The position numbers and the translations under genes are program-made. A stretch of 64,000 bases of DNA from an uncultured Clostridia bacterium (GTDB lineage: Bacteria > Bacillota > Clostridia > TANB77 > CAG-508). The stretch lies in assembly GCA_948676835.1 (NCBI GenBank), contig CAPOZU010000001.1:62001-126000 (forward strand). The letters are read 5' to 3'. This document shows, piece after piece, positions 63,622 to 64,000 of this stretch. The notes beneath the pieces were generated by a model. The model was not told the DNA's origin, searched no databases, and saw nothing but the letters and a program-made list of their open reading frames with translations. Every line of letters begins with the position of its first letter. The stretch's first letter is position 1.

Positions 63622-63658
63622 ATGTAGTTTAAATAAAATGAAAAGGGGAGAAAATAAT

Positions 63659-64000
63659 ATGGCAGATGTATATATGGCTGGAGATTTAAGAAACAATACA
63701 ACATTTGAATTAGATGGAAATGTTTTTAAAGTTGTTGAATTCCAACACGTAAAACCTGGAAAAGGAGCAGCTTTTGTTAGAGTAAAAATGAAAAATGTAA
63801 TAACAGGTGCTGTTATTGAAAGAACATTCAATCCATCAGAAAAATTACAAGGTGCAGAAATCGAAAAAAGAGATATGCAATATCTATATCAAGATGAAGG
63901 TTTATACTATTTTATGGATAATGAAACATACGAACAAATACCTTTAAATCAAGAACAACTTGGAGATGCTTTAAAATATATCAAAGAAAATATGAATGTT
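63659..64000 (+). CDS. efp: elongation factor P, 3' end outside window
   Basis: 114 of about 185 residues visible. KOW-like N-terminal domain with [20 protein letters not shown]; the tip loop PGKGAA holds the conserved Lys that is modified in many bacteria. The OB domain begins [19 protein letters not shown]. Rescues ribosomes stalled at polyproline. AAGGGGAG site 9 bases before the ATG. Confidence 0.96.
   Translation, partial: MADVYMAGDLRNNTTFELDGNVFKVVEFQHVKPGKGAAFVRVKMKNVITGAVIERTFNPSEKLQGAEIEKRDMQYLYQDEGLYYFMDNETYEQIPLNQEQLGDALKYIKENMNV

Overview
The window looks like an AT-rich, Gram-positive, endospore-forming anaerobe of the class Clostridia. It carries spoIVA and a gerA/gerB/gerC-type germinant receptor operon, an archaeal/ER-type (SipW) signal peptidase next to a TasA-like protein, an LPXTG-anchored surface protein, TelA/XpaC, and AGA-dominated arginine codon use. 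I cannot name the genus. No rRNA, tRNA, CRISPR array or insertion sequence was found.

Layout. 1-575: end-truncated polysaccharide ABC permease. 1127-17078 (minus strand): one long surface-polysaccharide operon, read from a PglF-like dehydratase through a PglE-like aminotransferase and PglC-like initiating sugar transferase, an ATP-grasp protein, acyltransferases, a GT4 glycosyltransferase, a Wzx-like flippase and two tandem O-antigen-ligase-like proteins, to galE. 17305-21545 (minus): dTDP-L-rhamnose operon (rfbD-A-C, an unknown gene, rfbB) behind a promoter with an array of three 9-bp repeats. 21672-31000: membrane protein, glmU, O-methyltransferase, typA, plsC, cmk and a P-loop/Asp23-like fusion. 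31646-33570: TasA-like/SipW module with a structured leader. 33717-40212: glgP, an orphan, the LPXTG protein. 40413-50340: cdd, ylmH, dxs, a polyprenol-kinase-like protein, an acyl-CoA synthetase, a NadR-like nucleotidyltransferase and a MacB-type export system. 50606-58836: orphan repeat protein, spoIVA, pseudopilin-like protein and the germination operon. 58833-63458: TelA operon. 63659-64000: start of efp.

The main observation concerns the CGG codon. In a by-eye scan of roughly 19,000 codons in the AT-rich genes, the only in-frame CGG codons I found are three, at 10018-10020, 10838-10840 and 56013-56015. All three lie exactly where the reading frame of a recognisable gene breaks, and in all three skipping the C of CGG-A restores the family sequence through a GGA glycine codon. 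This suggests either programmed +1 frameshifting at an unassigned or starved CGG codon, or three strikingly similar one-base insertions.

Set against this are four isolated, visibly GC-richer single-gene cassettes (783-1067, 25253-25573, 27655-28350, 30874-31551). Each has its own sigma-A-type promoter with a 17-nt spacer and its own GC-rich terminator, and these genes use CGG as ordinary arginine. They look like transferred DNA and put the CGG hypothesis to a direct test.
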